Below are positions 33,639-33,859 of a stretch of 33,859 nt of DNA, piece after piece; position 1 is the stretch's first letter, and each line of letters starts with the position of its first letter. This stretch comes from Streptococcus massiliensis DSM 18628 (GTDB taxonomy: Bacteria; Bacillota; Bacilli; Lactobacillales; Streptococcaceae), in the NCBI RefSeq assembly GCF_000380065.1, contig NZ_KB904371.1, forward strand, positions 1 through 33,859, read 5' to 3'. The position numbers and the translations under genes are program-made. Below the pieces are notes generated by a model that searched no databases, was not told the origin of the DNA, and saw only the letters and a program-made list of their open reading frames with translations.

Positions 33639-33859
33639 GGCTCTATAATTTCTGTAGTGGGTAAAATCACTTTAGGAATTATGGAGCCTATTTTGTTGTA
33701 GAAAAAAAGTCCCATAAGACCTATAATGAAAAGCGATCAAACCATCATTAGAAAGAATCTTATGGAACAATTAAATTTTATCACAAACTTACTGGAAATC
33801 AAAGACCCTAACATTACGATTTTGGATGTTCTAGATGCTGGTACACATAAAGAAATCAT
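33639..33859 (+). mobile_element. ISL3-type insertion sequence, right-end copy (partial)
   Basis: The element begins at about 33639 with the same terminus as the left copy, includes the imperfect inverted repeat ending in ATTATGGAGCC and a TATAAT at 33722-33727, and continues off the window. Aligned with the left copy it shows about eight substitutions in some 220 bases, so the two are separate copies. Confidence 0.82.
33762..33859 (+). CDS. ISL3-family (IS1167-like) transposase, N-terminal fragment cut by window edge
   Basis: From the ATG at 33762, 32 codons remain, starting MEQLNFITNLLEIKDPN as in the left copy. The predicted residues are the same as those of the left copy over the shared part although the DNA differs at several bases. 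The rest of the gene is outside the window. Confidence 0.83.
   Translation, partial: MEQLNFITNLLEIKDPNITILDVLDAGTHKEI

Noticed and set aside
1-33859. Composite transposon formed by the two IS copies
   Set aside because: The 33 kb between them holds core genes for lipid synthesis, ribosomal proteins, SSB, EF-P and NusB in normal streptococcal order; this is chromosome, not cargo.

Overview
The window reads as chromosomal DNA of a low-GC Firmicute of the genus Streptococcus, most likely Streptococcus suis or a close relative. The basis is the gene order of the type II fatty acid synthesis cluster (fabM-fabT-fabH-acpP-fabK-fabD-fabG-fabF-accB-fabZ-accC-accD-accA), FabK as the enoyl reductase, the linkages rpsF-ssb-rpsR and peptidase-dCMP deaminase-efp-asp23-nusB, and an IS1167-like ISL3-family element. 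The species call is inference; the genus call is strong.

Layout. Both ends lie inside two copies of the same ISL3-type insertion sequence in opposite orientation (1-278 minus, 33639-33859 plus), each cut by the window edge. Going inward from the left: a BioY biotin transporter gene (minus strand) under a promoter that overlaps a BirA-like operator; a PucR/CdaR-type regulator; the MsmK sugar ABC ATPase with a cre-like site; an ACT-domain protein paired with a PFL/DUF711 protein; a small inverted-repeat element; and aspartokinase (minus strand). Then comes the 10.7-kb fatty acid cluster (6721-17432) with three FabT-type palindromes, followed by a DedA membrane protein. Next is an AT-rich insert-like stretch (18215-20601) with a 49-codon ORF, a TetR regulator with twin operators and an alpha/beta hydrolase. 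The ribosomal/SSB operon follows, then a TetR-ABC exporter operon with a repeated operator, a DUF1129 membrane protein and CorA (both minus strand), UvrA, an aminoglycoside/lincosamide-type nucleotidyltransferase (minus strand), a Xaa-Pro peptidase, dCMP deaminase, and EF-P, Asp23 and NusB.

How it works together. The central theme is membrane lipid supply. BioY imports biotin, which AccB carries; AccA-D make malonyl-CoA; FabD loads it on AcpP; FabH, FabF, FabG, FabZ and FabK run the elongation cycle; FabM creates the cis double bond. FabT boxes precede fabM, fabT and fabK, so each of the three transcription blocks appears to be under FabT. The BirA-like operator on bioY would tie cofactor import to biotin status. 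Most other genes are housekeeping. The accessory parts are the IS copies, the 18.2-20.6 kb segment, the small inverted-repeat elements and perhaps the nucleotidyltransferase. I see no CRISPR array, prophage, toxin-antitoxin pair or recognisable defence system; the most interesting material is regulatory DNA.
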